A program made the translations under genes and the position numbers. From Bacteroidetes bacterium UBA6161 (lineage in GTDB: Bacteria > Bacteroidota > Bacteroidia > NS11-12g > UBA955): a stretch of 64,000 nucleotides of DNA. The notes under the pieces were generated by a model. The model was given only the letters and a program-made list of their open reading frames with translations. It made no database searches and was not told the origin of the DNA. This document shows positions 17,655 to 27,392 of this stretch, one piece after another. The stretch lies in NCBI GenBank assembly GCA_002422315.1, contig DIUJ01000050.1, forward strand, positions 1 to 64,000. The letters run 5' to 3'. Each line of letters begins with the position of its first letter. Positions within the stretch are counted from its first letter, which is position 1.

Positions 17655-18071
17655 ATGGCATATTCAGAAAAAGTAATAGACCACTACCAAAATCCTAGAA
17701 ACATAGGTACTTTGGATAAAAGTTCAGAAACCGTTGGCACTGGCCTAGTTGGTGCTCCAGAATGCGGAGATGTAATGAGACTACAAATACAAGTAAACAA
17801 AGAAACAGGAATAATAGAAGATGCAAAATTCAAAACCTTTGGATGTGGCTCTGCTATAGCTTCTTCTTCTTTGGCTACAGAATGGCTTAAGGGCAAATCT
17901 GTAGATCAGGCTCTAGAAATAGACAACATGGACATTGTAGAAGAACTTGCACTTCCTCCAGTTAAAATTCACTGTTCTGTTCTAGCAGAAGATGCTATTC
18001 GCTCTGCTATAAATGACTACAGAGTTAAAAATGGCTTAGAGCCAATTGAAGAAAAGAAAAGAATACACTAA
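17655..18071 (+). CDS. iscU: Fe-S cluster assembly scaffold IscU
   Basis: 138 residues. IscU holds nascent Fe-S clusters and passes them on through the HscA chaperone. The three cluster cysteines are Cys37 (APECGD), Cys64 (FGCGSA) and Cys107. The HscA recognition motif LPPVKIHC is intact at 100-107. The desulfurase iscS and the hsc genes are not nearby. The gene lies 15 bp upstream of iscA and behind a Fur-like operator. Confidence 0.96.
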   Translation: MAYSEKVIDHYQNPRNIGTLDKSSETVGTGLVGAPECGDVMRLQIQVNKETGIIEDAKFKTFGCGSAIASSSLATEWLKGKSVDQALEIDNMDIVEELALPPVKIHCSVLAEDAIRSAINDYRVKNGLEPIEEKKRIH

Positions 18072-18086
18072 TTAAATATACCCAAT

Positions 18087-18431
18087 ATGCTAACAGATAC
18101 TGGAAATATAACAATAACCGAGAATGCTGCCCAAAAAGCTAAGCAACTTATGTCTGAAGCAGGCTTAGATTCTAGCCATTTTATTAGGGTTTCTGTTAAA
18201 GGTGGGGGCTGTTCTGGCTTAACCTATGAATTAGATTTTGACAACGAAATGGGAGAATCAGACCAAGTATTTGAAGATATGGATACAAAAATCGTGTGTG
18301 ACCTAAAAAGTTTCCTTTACTTAGCTGGTACTAAATTAGATTTTAGCGATGGTCTAAACGGTAAAGGTTTTAACTTCATCAATCCTAATGCAACTAGAAG
18401 TTGTGGATGTGGTGAAAGCTTTGCAGTATAA
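18087..18431 (+). CDS. iscA: A-type Fe-S carrier (IscA/ErpA family)
   Basis: 114 residues of the HesB/IscA fold. The three conserved cysteines are Cys42 (GGGCSGLTY) and Cys106/Cys108 (SCGCGESF). These proteins carry Fe-S clusters to target enzymes. It is the second gene of the isc pair and is followed by a strong bidirectional terminator. ErpA and SufA have the same motif, so the exact paralog name is a choice from context. Confidence 0.93.
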   Translation: MLTDTGNITITENAAQKAKQLMSEAGLDSSHFIRVSVKGGGCSGLTYELDFDNEMGESDQVFEDMDTKIVCDLKSFLYLAGTKLDFSDGLNGKGFNFINPNATRSCGCGESFAV

Positions 18432-18456
18432 ATATTATTTTAAGTTATCCGATATA

Positions 18457-18491
18457 AAAAAACCTCGAATAAAACATTCGAGGTTTTTTTA
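18457..18491. terminator. bidirectional rho-independent terminator between iscA and ilvE
   Basis: The stem AACCTCGAAT/ATTCGAGGTT has a 5-nt loop, with A-runs on one side and T-runs on the other, so it serves both convergent genes. Confidence 0.9.
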
Positions 18492-18515
18492 TATATAGAA
18501 ATATCTCTTCAATCA

Positions 18516-19598
18516 TTATGCTTCTGCAGGTTCCATACTGGCCTGAACTTTAGTTATCCAATTAAATCTATCTTCAATTTTCAATGTACGTAACTTTGCA
18601 AATTCTTTTTTAATTTCTTCTGCTAACAAGTTTTTGTCTAAATCTAAATTTATATCAAAATCCTTAAATCCAACTTTTTGGATGTTGATTACAGTAGCTG
18701 CTGTTCCACTTACAAACATCTCATCCAATATACCTTGTTTATTCCAATCAATTATATCCTGAACGGCAATTTGTGTTTCCACAAGATTATACCCCCAATC
18801 TTTGAGAAGAGTAATAACAGAATCTCTAGTTATACCAGGAAGAATACTATCGCTTAAAGGTGGTGTGTAGACAAAATTACCACACTTTACGAAAATATTG
18901 GAGGTACCTGTTTCTTCTAAATACTTATGTTCAATAGGATCAGTCCATAGCACTTGGTCATAACCCTTCTCCCTGCAAAGTTTTGCGGGATACAAAGAAG
19001 CTGCGTAGTTTCCTGCACATTTAGCAGCACCAACCCCACCTCTAGATGCTCTAGAAAAATGCTCGTCTACATATACTTTAACAGGAGCGCTATAATAATC
19101 TCCAACAGGACAAGCATAAACCATAAATTTATAGTTATCAGAAGGACGAATTCCTAAAAACTCATCTGTAGCAAACATAAAAGGCCTAAGGTATAAAGAA
19201 TTGTTGTCAGAAGCGGGTATCCAATCAGAATCTAAGGAAACTAAAGCCTGTATACAAGCCATAAAAATTTCTTCTGGCAATTCAGGCATACTCATTCTAT
19301 GAGCCGATTTATTTAGTCTCTTCGCATTTTCCAAAGGTCGAAACAAAGTTATTTCTCCTTCGCTATTTTTATAGGCTTTAAGTCCTTCAAAAATAGATTG
19401 ACCATAATGTATAGCAGACAAAGCTGGACTTACACTAATCTTACCAAAAGGAATAATTTGAGGGGTTTGCCATTCACCATTTTTATAGTCACATACTACC
19501 ATGTGGTCTGTAAAAACTTTACCGAATTCTATTTTTTCAGGGTTAAAATCACTTATCTTTGATTCTTGAATTTTATTTATGGAAATTTGCACTGTCAT
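18516..19598 (-). CDS. ilvE: branched-chain amino acid aminotransferase
   Basis: A 360-residue PLP fold-type IV enzyme. It catalyses the last step of Val, Leu and Ile synthesis and the first step of their degradation. Visible signatures are IHYGQSIFEGLKAY, LYLRPFMFATDE, and the PLP-lysine region GVGAAKCAGNYAAS. Also present are EETGTSNIF and LPGITRDSVI. Its length fits the longer type found in many Bacteroidota. An ATG at 19598 was chosen over an in-frame TTG nine bases upstream. Confidence 0.95.
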   Translation of the reverse strand: MTVQISINKIQESKISDFNPEKIEFGKVFTDHMVVCDYKNGEWQTPQIIPFGKISVSPALSAIHYGQSIFEGLKAYKNSEGEITLFRPLENAKRLNKSAHRMSMPELPEEIFMACIQALVSLDSDWIPASDNNSLYLRPFMFATDEFLGIRPSDNYKFMVYACPVGDYYSAPVKVYVDEHFSRASRGGVGAAKCAGNYAASLYPAKLCREKGYDQVLWTDPIEHKYLEETGTSNIFVKCGNFVYTPPLSDSILPGITRDSVITLLKDWGYNLVETQIAVQDIIDWNKQGILDEMFVSGTAATVINIQKVGFKDFDINLDLDKNLLAEEIKKEFAKLRTLKIEDRFNWITKVQASMEPAEA

Positions 19599-19641
19599 TG
19601 GGCGCAAATTAATACCATTTTAACTTACATACAAATAACAA

Positions 19642-20136
19642 ATGCAGATAATAGATAAAAACGAGATAGAATCGCTTATTCTCTTAATGGGTAAAAAAAT
19701 TGAAGCCCCGAAAGAAACCATTTATTACGAAAAATTCGAGTTCGAGGGCCAAAACAAATATAGGTACCTGAACCTTTTTGATTTTAATTCAACTAAGCAT
19801 ATACCTGAAGAAGAGAGAGATACCTTTTTTGAAATATCCAGAATAATTTCTAAAAATAATTTCACAATGGACCTAGAAGGAATGTGTATGCTAAATATAG
19901 CAAACTATCCACATGTTAGTATTTCTAACCTTATAGAAAAATTAAACCCAAAATACATAACACTATGGGGAGTGGAACCAGAAAAAATAAATCTTAAAAT
20001 TAAACTTTACGGCGGAGCTTTGATCGATAAAGTAAAAGTAATCAGACTTGATAATCTAGAAAAAACTAGTTTGGATATAACTTCTAGAAATACAGCGGAA
20101 ACACTATTAAAAATGATGTTTGGACTATCTAAATAA
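19642..20136 (+). CDS. conserved-looking protein of unknown function upstream of rdgB
   Basis: 164 residues, not recognised. There is no signal peptide or membrane segment, so it is probably cytoplasmic. The composition is acidic and Leu/Ile-rich. Notable stretches are YPHVSISNLIEKLNPKYITL followed by WGV, and a C-terminal helix (AETLLKMMFGL). It is only 4 bp upstream of rdgB in the same direction, so the two are likely co-transcribed. The start is divergent from ilvE with a 43-bp gap. Confidence 0.7.
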   Translation: MQIIDKNEIESLILLMGKKIEAPKETIYYEKFEFEGQNKYRYLNLFDFNSTKHIPEEERDTFFEISRIISKNNFTMDLEGMCMLNIANYPHVSISNLIEKLNPKYITLWGVEPEKINLKIKLYGGALIDKVKVIRLDNLEKTSLDITSRNTAETLLKMMFGLSK

Positions 20137-20140
20137 ACCG

Positions 20141-20725
20141 ATGAAAATAAAAGAATTGATTTTTGCTACTGGAAACATACATAAGGCAGAAGAAGCAAGC
20201 AGAATTTTAGGATTTACTGTAAAAACAGCATCAGAAGATGTAATAAAAAACACACCTGAAGAAAACGGAGACACTTTCAAGGATAATGCATTAATTAAAG
20301 CAAAATATCTCTATGAGACAACTGGCTTGGCTTGTTTTTCAGAAGACAGTGGCCTGGAAGTAGAATACCTAGGTGGCAAACCAGGGGTTAAAACTGCAAG
20401 ATTTGCTGGGGATAATGCTACACATGAATCAAATAATTTACTTTTACTTCAAAAACTGGAAAACATTATCCATAGGGACGCTCGATTTGTAGCATGTATC
20501 TGCTATATAGATAAGGAAGGCAAAACGGCATTTTTCGAAGGGAGTGTTAGAGGAACCATAGCAGAAAAAATCAGAGGAGAGAAAGGGTTTGGTTATGACC
20601 CCGTGTTTATCCCAGAAGGACATTTACAAAGTTTCGCAGAACTAGGACCAGAGATAAAAGACCAAATAAGTCATAGAAAAATAGCACTACAAAAACTAAA
20701 AGAATTTTTACTTGAACATGAATAA
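20141..20725 (+). CDS. rdgB: XTP/dITP diphosphatase (HAM1/RdgB family)
   Basis: 194 residues. It hydrolyses non-canonical purine triphosphates (XTP, dITP) to monophosphates and keeps them out of nucleic acids. The family motifs are FATGNIHKAEEA at the N terminus, FKDNALIKAKYL, FSEDSGLEVEYLGG, FEGSVRGTI and GFGYDPVFIPEG. SHRKIALQKLKEFL ends the protein. The start at ATG 20141 gives the normal family N terminus. The last 8 bp overlap queA. Confidence 0.95.
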   Translation: MKIKELIFATGNIHKAEEASRILGFTVKTASEDVIKNTPEENGDTFKDNALIKAKYLYETTGLACFSEDSGLEVEYLGGKPGVKTARFAGDNATHESNNLLLLQKLENIIHRDARFVACICYIDKEGKTAFFEGSVRGTIAEKIRGEKGFGYDPVFIPEGHLQSFAELGPEIKDQISHRKIALQKLKEFLLEHE

Positions 20726-21905
20726 ACTACCCGCGTACATTTCTTTATCCAATTACTTTTATGAACTAAAGGATGAAAAAATCGCAAAATTTCCACTTGA
20801 AAAAAGAGACCATTCTAAACTTTTACTTAATGAAAATGAAGAAATCTCACACCATACTTTTCACGAAATTGGCGAAGTATTACCTATTGGAAGTAACCTA
20901 GTTTTCAATAATTCTAAAGTTGTACCTGCAAGAATATATTTCAAAAAGGAATCTGGGACATTGATTGAAATTTTTCTTTTAGAACCTTATGAAAGCGAAT
21001 ACCATTCTGTTTTCAATTCGGTTGACAAAGTTGTATTTAAGTGTTTGATAGGAAATAAAAAAAGGTGGAAAAATGGAGAATTGACTCTAGAATTGGATTC
21101 CAATTATTTTCTTAAAGCAAAATGGCTAGACCGTGAAAGTAACATTATAGAACTTGAATGGAATAAGCCAATCAATTTTTATGAATTACTTGCAGAAGTT
21201 GGAGAACTGCCCCTACCTCCTTATTTGAATAGAAAAGCAGAACTTTCGGACCATCAAACTTATCAAACCCAATATGCTACACAGCCAGGAGCAGTTGCAG
21301 CTCCTACTGCGGGACTTCATTTTACAGAAGAGGTTTTACAGAATTTGCAAAATAGAAAAATTGGAACTAGATATATGACACTCCATGTTTCGGCGGGAAC
21401 ATTTATGCCTGTAACAGCCGAAAATGTGCTAGAACACAACATGCATCAAGAGATATTTTACTTCAATGAGGAAGATATTCATTTTCTTTTCGGCAATAAC
21501 AATATTGTAGCTGTAGGCACTACAAGTCTGCGTATGGTAGAAAGTTTATATTGGATTGGAGAAAGGCTGTTAGCCAAAGAAAAAGAACCAATGTATTTGG
21601 CAACATTTTATCCTTATAACAAGCCAAAAAGTAATTTTAATGAGGTAAAGAATGCATTACTCGAATATTGTAGATTACAACCAGACAAAAGCATAAGAGC
21701 AAGTACTAGTCTGATGATTGTACCTGGCTATACACCCAGTATTTGTAGAGGAATTGTTACAAACTTTCACCAACCTAGCTCTACCCTACTTATGCTAATT
21801 AGTGCATTGGTTGGGGATGAAAACAGAAAACGAATATACCAAGAGGCTTTAACCAAAGACTACCGTTTCTTGAGTTATGGCGACAGTAGTTTATTAATTT
21901 GGTAA
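20718..21905 (+). CDS. queA: tRNA S-adenosylmethionine ribosyltransferase-isomerase
   Basis: 395 residues. QueA transfers and isomerises the ribosyl part of SAM onto preQ1 in tRNA to give epoxyqueuosine. Family features include LIPKFPLE-like IAKFPLEKRDHSKLL, the substrate loop LPLPPYLNRKAE, TQYATQPGAVAAPTAGLHF and LHVSAGTF. TNFHQPSSTLLMLISAL follows near the end. It overlaps rdgB by 8 bp, so the two are coupled, and it is followed by a terminator. No other queuosine genes are in the window. Confidence 0.96.
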   Translation: MNKLPAYISLSNYFYELKDEKIAKFPLEKRDHSKLLLNENEEISHHTFHEIGEVLPIGSNLVFNNSKVVPARIYFKKESGTLIEIFLLEPYESEYHSVFNSVDKVVFKCLIGNKKRWKNGELTLELDSNYFLKAKWLDRESNIIELEWNKPINFYELLAEVGELPLPPYLNRKAELSDHQTYQTQYATQPGAVAAPTAGLHFTEEVLQNLQNRKIGTRYMTLHVSAGTFMPVTAENVLEHNMHQEIFYFNEEDIHFLFGNNNIVAVGTTSLRMVESLYWIGERLLAKEKEPMYLATFYPYNKPKSNFNEVKNALLEYCRLQPDKSIRASTSLMIVPGYTPSICRGIVTNFHQPSSTLLMLISALVGDENRKRIYQEALTKDYRFLSYGDSSLLIW

Positions 21906-21908
21906 AAA

Positions 21909-21942
21909 AAAAGGCTATCAGAAAAATCTGATAGCCTTTTTT
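21909..21942. terminator. bidirectional terminator between queA and secDF
   Basis: A 14-bp stem AAAAGGCTATCAGA / TCTGATAGCCTTTT with a 4-nt A-rich loop and flanking A and T runs. It serves the two convergent genes. Confidence 0.92.
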
Positions 21943-21959
21943 GTTTGATTAAAATTATT

Positions 21960-24900
21960 TTATGCTTTTACTTCTTTATCTTTTTTCATAAAATCTAAAA
22001 CGATAGGTGTAGCTATAAAGATACTAGAATAAGTACCTACACCAATACCTACAAGTAGAGCAAAAGAGAAACTCTTAAGAGCCTCACCACCGAACAAGAA
22101 CAAAATTAAAACCACAAACAATGTAGTTGAAGAGGTAAGTAATGTTCTGCTTAGAGTTGAGTTAATTGCATTGTTAATGGTTTGGCCTATATTGCTAGAG
22201 ATTCTTTTCTCTGACAAGAACTCTCTAACTCTGTCGAATACTACCACCGAGTCGTTGATAGAATAACCTACGATTGTGAGCATAGCAGCAATAAAAGTTT
22301 GGTCAATTTCTGTACTGAAAGGAAGGAACTTGCCTAACAATGCAAAAACTGAGAACACCATTAATACGTCGTGTATTAAAGCCACCGTAGCTCCTAAGCC
22401 ATAACTTAATTTTTTGAAACGAATTACTAGGTAAACAAACATAACTACAATAGCTACTATGATAATTACTGTAGACTTAGCTCTAATAGAACTAGCTACT
22501 GTTGGTCCTACTTTAGTAGAAGAAAGTATATTTTCTTTGGTTAAACCGAATCCACTTAAAGATTTAATTAAATCTGCTTCTACCATTTGACCAGCTTCTT
22601 CATCGGTTGAATTTATTAAGTGAGAAGTTACTATTTTGTATCTGTTATCAGAACCAATAGTTTTCACCTCATTGCTACTTCCTTTAAGAGAGGCATCTAA
22701 AGCTTTTTTAAGTTCAAAAGAAGGAATATTTTTATCTAATTGAACTCTGTAAGACCATCCGCCTTTAAAGTCTATGCCAGATGTTAAACCACCTCCAAAC
22801 ATAGCAACCATACCAGCGATAATTACTACAGAAGATAAGATGTAATATTTCTTTCTGTTTTTGATAAAATCAAAATTTGCATTTTGACCTATTTTACTGT
22901 AGCTAAAACCAAATGAATACGATTGATTTTTATTCACTCTTCCTTCAATAATAATTCTAGTTATTAAGATAGCAGTATAAAGAGAAGACAAAATACCAAT
23001 GATAAGAATTATTGCAAAGCCATACAATGGACCCGCACCAGCAAATGTCATGATAATACCTGCTAACAACGTGGTAATGTTGGAGTCTAAAATGGAAGAA
23101 AGCGCAGCTTTATAACCATTAGAAACCGCTGTTTTGATTGCTTTACCATCTGCTAATTCCTCTTTTATTCTTTCAAAGATAAGTACGTTTGCATCTACTG
23201 CCATACCAATAGTAAGTACAAGACCTGCAATACCAGGAAGGGTAAGAGCCGCGCCAAAAGAAGACAATATACCTACTACAAAAAACATGTTTAACAATAC
23301 TGCAATTGTAGAAGCCACGCCTCCCCTAGCATAGTAAAGGAACATAATAGCTAAAACGGATAAGAATCCACCGATAAGTGCAAAGCTTCCTTGGCGAATA
23401 GACTCTATTCCTAGGGTTGGACCTACAATATCTTCCGCTACTATTCTAGCCGGTGCAGGAAGTCTACCTGCTTTAAGAATATTAGAAAGGAATTGAGCTT
23501 CTTTAAGATCAAAACTACCAGAAATAACAGACATACCGCTCGGTATTTCCTGATTAACTACTGGAGCAGAATACACTTTACCATCCAAAACTACTGCGAT
23601 ATACTCTCCAATATTTCTGCCAGTAACAAATTTCCAATCCTTAGCGCCTATTTCATTCATAGTCATAGAGATTTCAATTTGACCGGTTTGGCCAGTATTT
23701 GGTCTTGCATCCACAATAATATCACCACCTAAAGCAGGTTGACCAGCTTTATTTCCTTTAAGCATATATAAAGCATATACATTGCTTTTTGGAGAAAGTG
23801 GCTGTGCACCCCATGCAAATTTTATATTTCTAGGGAAAATATTTTCTAAGATAGGATCCGTTAGGAGTTCCATCACTTTATCCATGTTTTCTTTGGTTGT
23901 ATAACCAGAGAAAGAGTTTACAGAAATCCTTCCATCGTCAGATGCTGCAGGCATTAAGTACGAGAAAAGAGGATTTTCTTTTCTAAATTTTTCTACACTG
24001 TTTGCAGTATCAGTAGAAGAAGTGTCTTTAGATGCTGATTTAGCTGCCAACTTTGCAGCAATTTCTTCGTCTGTAAGGCCTTCAAATGATTCTTCTTTAT
24101 TGCTTGTTGTATCAATGGTATTGGTAGTAGAGTCAAAAGTAATTTTTTTGCTAACGCCACCAAGTTTTGCTGCCAAAACTTTATTTGCAGTATCTAGTAA
24201 TTTATAAGCATAAAAACCATTCTTTTCAGTATTACCATATACTTCCCAAAACTCTAGTTGGGCCGATTCTTGAAGCATTCTTCTGATTTGGTCTGGATTT
24301 TCTGCTCCAGGCAACTCTACAGAAATACGACCACCTTCTTGTCTTTGTATATTGGGTTGAGAAACATTACTTTGCGCAATCCTTGTTTCTATTACCTCAA
24401 ATGACCTTTCAGAAGCAGATTTGGTTTCGTTTTTCAAAAACTCAATTACCTCTGCATCTGTAGAAGTATGGCTAACCAAACCTTTATTCTCTGAATTTAC
24501 AAAAAGAGGAGCTAAAGACTTATCTGGAGCTATCTTTTTAAAAGAATTTGCAAAATAATCTACAAAATCACCCTCTTTTGCAGCTGCAGATTTTCTCGCA
24601 TCTTCTAAAGCACTTACTAACTCTTTATTTTTTGCGTTGGGTCCCGCTAGACCTTTAATTACATCCTCTGTAGAAATTTCTAACAAAACGTTCATTCCCC
24701 CTCTAAGATCTAAGCCTAAACTTAATTCTCTTTGCTTGCACTCTTGGTAAGTGTAGGAAGTTACGCCTATGCTATAGACAGTTTCTCTAGAGACAGAGTC
24801 TAAATATCTCTTGTATTTTGTTGCGTCTACTTTGCCATCAACTGTAGCAGCCAATTTGGCTTTCTTTTCTACGTTTCTGGTAACCAAAGAGAATGATAAC

Positions 24901-24962
24901 TGGTAAATACAAACCAGGGCCAAAATGGCGGTAAATGTGATAACCGTACCCTTATTTTTCAT
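21960..24962 (-). CDS. secDF: protein translocase subunit SecDF (fused)
   Basis: 1000 residues with SecD and SecF in one chain, as in many Bacteroidota. SecDF uses proton motive force to help complete Sec-dependent export. The SecD half begins with a membrane segment and GLDLRGGMNVLLEI, followed by the large periplasmic P1 region. Its six-helix block contains AVDANVLIFERIKEEL. The SecF half starts near residue 695 and has SGIDFKGGWSYRVQL and SINDSVVVFDRVREFL. A low-complexity Ser/Asp/Thr-rich insert in the periplasmic part (about residues 270-320) is unusual. yajC lies 31 kb away. Confidence 0.97.
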   Translation of the reverse strand: MKNKGTVITFTAILALVCIYQLSFSLVTRNVEKKAKLAATVDGKVDATKYKRYLDSVSRETVYSIGVTSYTYQECKQRELSLGLDLRGGMNVLLEISTEDVIKGLAGPNAKNKELVSALEDARKSAAAKEGDFVDYFANSFKKIAPDKSLAPLFVNSENKGLVSHTSTDAEVIEFLKNETKSASERSFEVIETRIAQSNVSQPNIQRQEGGRISVELPGAENPDQIRRMLQESAQLEFWEVYGNTEKNGFYAYKLLDTANKVLAAKLGGVSKKITFDSTTNTIDTTSNKEESFEGLTDEEIAAKLAAKSASKDTSSTDTANSVEKFRKENPLFSYLMPAASDDGRISVNSFSGYTTKENMDKVMELLTDPILENIFPRNIKFAWGAQPLSPKSNVYALYMLKGNKAGQPALGGDIIVDARPNTGQTGQIEISMTMNEIGAKDWKFVTGRNIGEYIAVVLDGKVYSAPVVNQEIPSGMSVISGSFDLKEAQFLSNILKAGRLPAPARIVAEDIVGPTLGIESIRQGSFALIGGFLSVLAIMFLYYARGGVASTIAVLLNMFFVVGILSSFGAALTLPGIAGLVLTIGMAVDANVLIFERIKEELADGKAIKTAVSNGYKAALSSILDSNITTLLAGIIMTFAGAGPLYGFAIILIIGILSSLYTAILITRIIIEGRVNKNQSYSFGFSYSKIGQNANFDFIKNRKKYYILSSVVIIAGMVAMFGGGLTSGIDFKGGWSYRVQLDKNIPSFELKKALDASLKGSSNEVKTIGSDNRYKIVTSHLINSTDEEAGQMVEADLIKSLSGFGLTKENILSSTKVGPTVASSIRAKSTVIIIVAIVVMFVYLVIRFKKLSYGLGATVALIHDVLMVFSVFALLGKFLPFSTEIDQTFIAAMLTIVGYSINDSVVVFDRVREFLSEKRISSNIGQTINNAINSTLSRTLLTSSTTLFVVLILFLFGGEALKSFSFALLVGIGVGTYSSIFIATPIVLDFMKKDKEVKA

Positions 24963-25076
24963 TGTAGTGAAATTATTATATCGTTTTTTAAATGGTGGGC
25001 GAAAATAAGAATTAATTTTTACCCAAAAAATTTTAATGTTATTATCTGAATATTTTTTTAGAATTACACTGTCTAA

Positions 25077-25808
25077 TTACTCAAAAAACAGTTCTCCTTT
25101 AATTGGTTTTATATCCTTAAAGTTAAATAAGAAGTTCATTTGCAAACCTAAGTAACTTCCATTGTATCCCATTTCGAAGTATCTGTCTTTAGTTTCTGTA
25201 TTGTTTATTATATTCAAACTTGTTGGTTTCCCAATTCCGTGTCGGTAAACTATTCCTGCTGTAAAAATATGCCCAGCTTCTGTAGTATGACCAAATTCTA
25301 CACCTATACTCAACATTGTATTAAGTCTACTAACCATTACGGACTCTAGTGCAAAAGGATTTTGTTCTTGGCTTCTAAAAAAATAAGTGTTTTCCGATGC
25401 CAGGTTATAATTTAATCCAAAACCTACGGTTTCTCTAACAAAATTTTGTCGGGATACATTCTGTTTTAAATAAAAACCAAAGGGAATCTCAAGATTTTGA
25501 GTATTTCCTTTAATTGATTTGTTTAAGCTATTGGTATCGTTGGTTATTTTATAGCCTTTGCTAGAGTACAATGCAGATATAAAAAAAGAAATCCCATCGT
25601 TTAAGCCATACTGTGCAGTAATCCCAAAACCCAGACCCGGAGTGTATTGTCGGTCAAAATTAGAAGGCAAACTGTCTAACAATATAGGCCTTGAGATATT
25701 AGGCAATAACGAAAAACCTGCTCTAAAGCCCTTTTGAGCGATAGCACCCTGTATAGTTAAGATACTCAACAAGCCCAATAGGATAAATTTATTTTTCTTT
25801 GTCTTCAT
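25077..25808 (-). CDS. outer membrane beta-barrel protein (PorT-like)
   Basis: 243 residues. The ATG at 25808 gives a signal peptide KFILLGLLSILTIQGAIAQ. The mature part has alternating amphipathic strands and ends in MNFLFNFKDIKPIKGELFFE. The pattern (KGFRAGFSLLPNIS, YGLNDGISFFISALYSSKGY, FGFYLKQNV) resembles the outer-membrane beta-barrel family common in this phylum. It stands alone between secDF and an acyl-CoA reductase gene. Its function is unknown. Confidence 0.75.
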   Translation of the reverse strand: MKTKKNKFILLGLLSILTIQGAIAQKGFRAGFSLLPNISRPILLDSLPSNFDRQYTPGLGFGITAQYGLNDGISFFISALYSSKGYKITNDTNSLNKSIKGNTQNLEIPFGFYLKQNVSRQNFVRETVGFGLNYNLASENTYFFRSQEQNPFALESVMVSRLNTMLSIGVEFGHTTEAGHIFTAGIVYRHGIGKPTSLNIINNTETKDRYFEMGYNGSYLGLQMNFLFNFKDIKPIKGELFFE

Positions 25809-25814
25809 CGGGTT

Positions 25815-25822
25815 CAAAAATA
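25815..25822 (-). promoter_or_regulatory. TATTTTTG -7 box immediately before the barrel gene's ATG
   Basis: On the minus strand the box is followed by only six bases before the start codon at 25808, so the transcript would be leaderless or nearly so. Confidence 0.4.
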
Positions 25823-25991
25823 CAAATTTTATGCTTCCTAGCTCATTTTTTTCCATTTATATGCAACATTTATTAGGTTCTTTATTCTCCTTTCTTATGG
25901 AATTCAGGTTCTTCATATTTGGTGTAGTTTGCATATTTTATAAATAAAGTGAACAGGAATGAAATTCTAATCAACTATCGGGGTTAAAAAT

Positions 25992-25999
25992 TATCTTTG
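25992..25999 (+). promoter_or_regulatory. TATCTTTG -7 box before the acyl-CoA reductase gene
   Basis: An exact consensus match that ends seven bases before the ATG at 26007, again implying almost no 5' leader. Confidence 0.5.
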
Positions 26000-26006
26000 T
26001 AGCCCT

Positions 26007-27032
26007 ATGGAAAATGTGCCTCATAAACTAATTCTTAATACCACTTCTAATTTCCTAAAAGAAAATTTGTCCCAAAAGGAAAATGAACTATTACTTAAAG
26101 CAAATTTGTTAAATCCCTGGTTTACAATTCAAAATATAGTCTTTTCCATGGAATCATGGTTAAATGCATTGACAAATGAAAATATAGAACATTGGTTACA
26201 AAAGGAGGCTTCGTATTTAAAGTCCAAAAACCAAACTAAGAAAGTAGGACTTATACTTGCCGGAAATATACCAATGGTTGGACTTCATGACCTTTTATGT
26301 GTTTGGTTATCTGGAAATACAGCAATGATCAAACTTTCTTCTCAAGATAATATACTAATGAAAGCCTACATTGAATACATGACCGAAGCTTTGCCTATCT
26401 TAAAAGAACTTACCATACTAAGCGATGGTGTAATTAAAGAAGCGGATGCATTTATAGGCACAGGAAGCAACAACAGTGCTAGGTATTTTGAATATTATTT
26501 TAAAAACAAACCACATATAATTAGGAAAAACAGAAACTCTGTGGCAGTAATTAGCAACAATACTTCCGACCAAGAACTAGAAGCTTTGGGTATGGACATA
26601 TTTAGTTATTTCGGAATGGGATGTAGAAATGTAACATTGTTGTTTATTCCAATAGATTTTGATATGAATAGAATGATTGGAGCCTGGGAAAAACATTATG
26701 AAATTATACACCATCATAAGTATGCAAACAATTATACCTACCACAAGGCCATTTTATTGATGAATTTACATGAACATTTAGATACAGGATATTTATTATT
26801 AAACAACAAGTTGGAGGTACACTCTCCGGTTTCAATGCTTAATTATGTAAAATACCATAATATTGAAGAAGTATCCACCTTTTTGGAAAAGGAGTCAGAA
26901 ACAATTCAATGTGTGGCTTCCAATGCACTAGAATTAAATAACCAAAGTGTTGCCTTAGGAAATACCCAAAAAACAATGCTATGGGACTACGCAGACAATA
27001 TCAATACTTTACAATTTTTAGCAACTATTTAA
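26007..27032 (+). CDS. LuxC-like acyl-CoA reductase
   Basis: 341 residues of the aldehyde dehydrogenase-like LuxC family found widely in Bacteroidota. Conserved stretches are KVGLILAGNIPMVGLHDLLC, a cofactor-binding FIGTGSNNSARYF, and the presumed catalytic cysteine in FGMGCRNVTLLF. It should reduce an activated acyl group with NAD(P)H. The natural substrate in non-luminous bacteria is not known. It is single, not next to fatty-acid or lux genes. Confidence 0.87.
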   Translation: MENVPHKLILNTTSNFLKENLSQKENELLLKANLLNPWFTIQNIVFSMESWLNALTNENIEHWLQKEASYLKSKNQTKKVGLILAGNIPMVGLHDLLCVWLSGNTAMIKLSSQDNILMKAYIEYMTEALPILKELTILSDGVIKEADAFIGTGSNNSARYFEYYFKNKPHIIRKNRNSVAVISNNTSDQELEALGMDIFSYFGMGCRNVTLLFIPIDFDMNRMIGAWEKHYEIIHHHKYANNYTYHKAILLMNLHEHLDTGYLLLNNKLEVHSPVSMLNYVKYHNIEEVSTFLEKESETIQCVASNALELNNQSVALGNTQKTMLWDYADNINTLQFLATI

Positions 27033-27392
27033 CCGCGATTACACATTAGTTTTTTTCCAAGTCGCAACACTTGGATTAGAGTGCCGCATCTCAGTTAATC
27101 CACTACAAAAAGAGTGCTTTTCACTGGTTTTATGACTGAATTATAATCACTTATGCGATTACGGAATTCTACTTTTAAATTTGGATTTTTTACAATAATT
27201 AAAATTACTTGAATAAAACTACATATACTACTAATAGCAAACAGACCAATGATGCGCTGGAAATTAAGTGGAAAAGTATAAAATATTCCGTACGAATTAA
27301 TAGACGTATGAAACACAATTGAGGGTAAAGAAAAACAAGAATAGCAATTAGAATTAGAATTTTTAATTTTCTTTGCAGAAAGAAATAAAATT
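27033..27392. other. 360-bp gap before clpP, no gene assigned
   Basis: I find no convincing gene, RNA or terminator. The minus strand between about 27360 and 27209 keeps an open frame encoding a short, very hydrophobic peptide (ILVFLYPQLCFIRLLI), but it has no standard start codon. A second minus frame (27095-27316) overlaps it. Either could be a decayed membrane-protein gene. The clpP promoter must lie in the last 60 bp, but no exact TAnnTTTG box is present. Confidence 0.4.

Noticed and set aside
27095..27316. 73-residue minus-strand ORF before clpP
   Set aside because: No ribosome site or promoter, overlapping alternative frames, and no recognisable family. At most a decayed gene.
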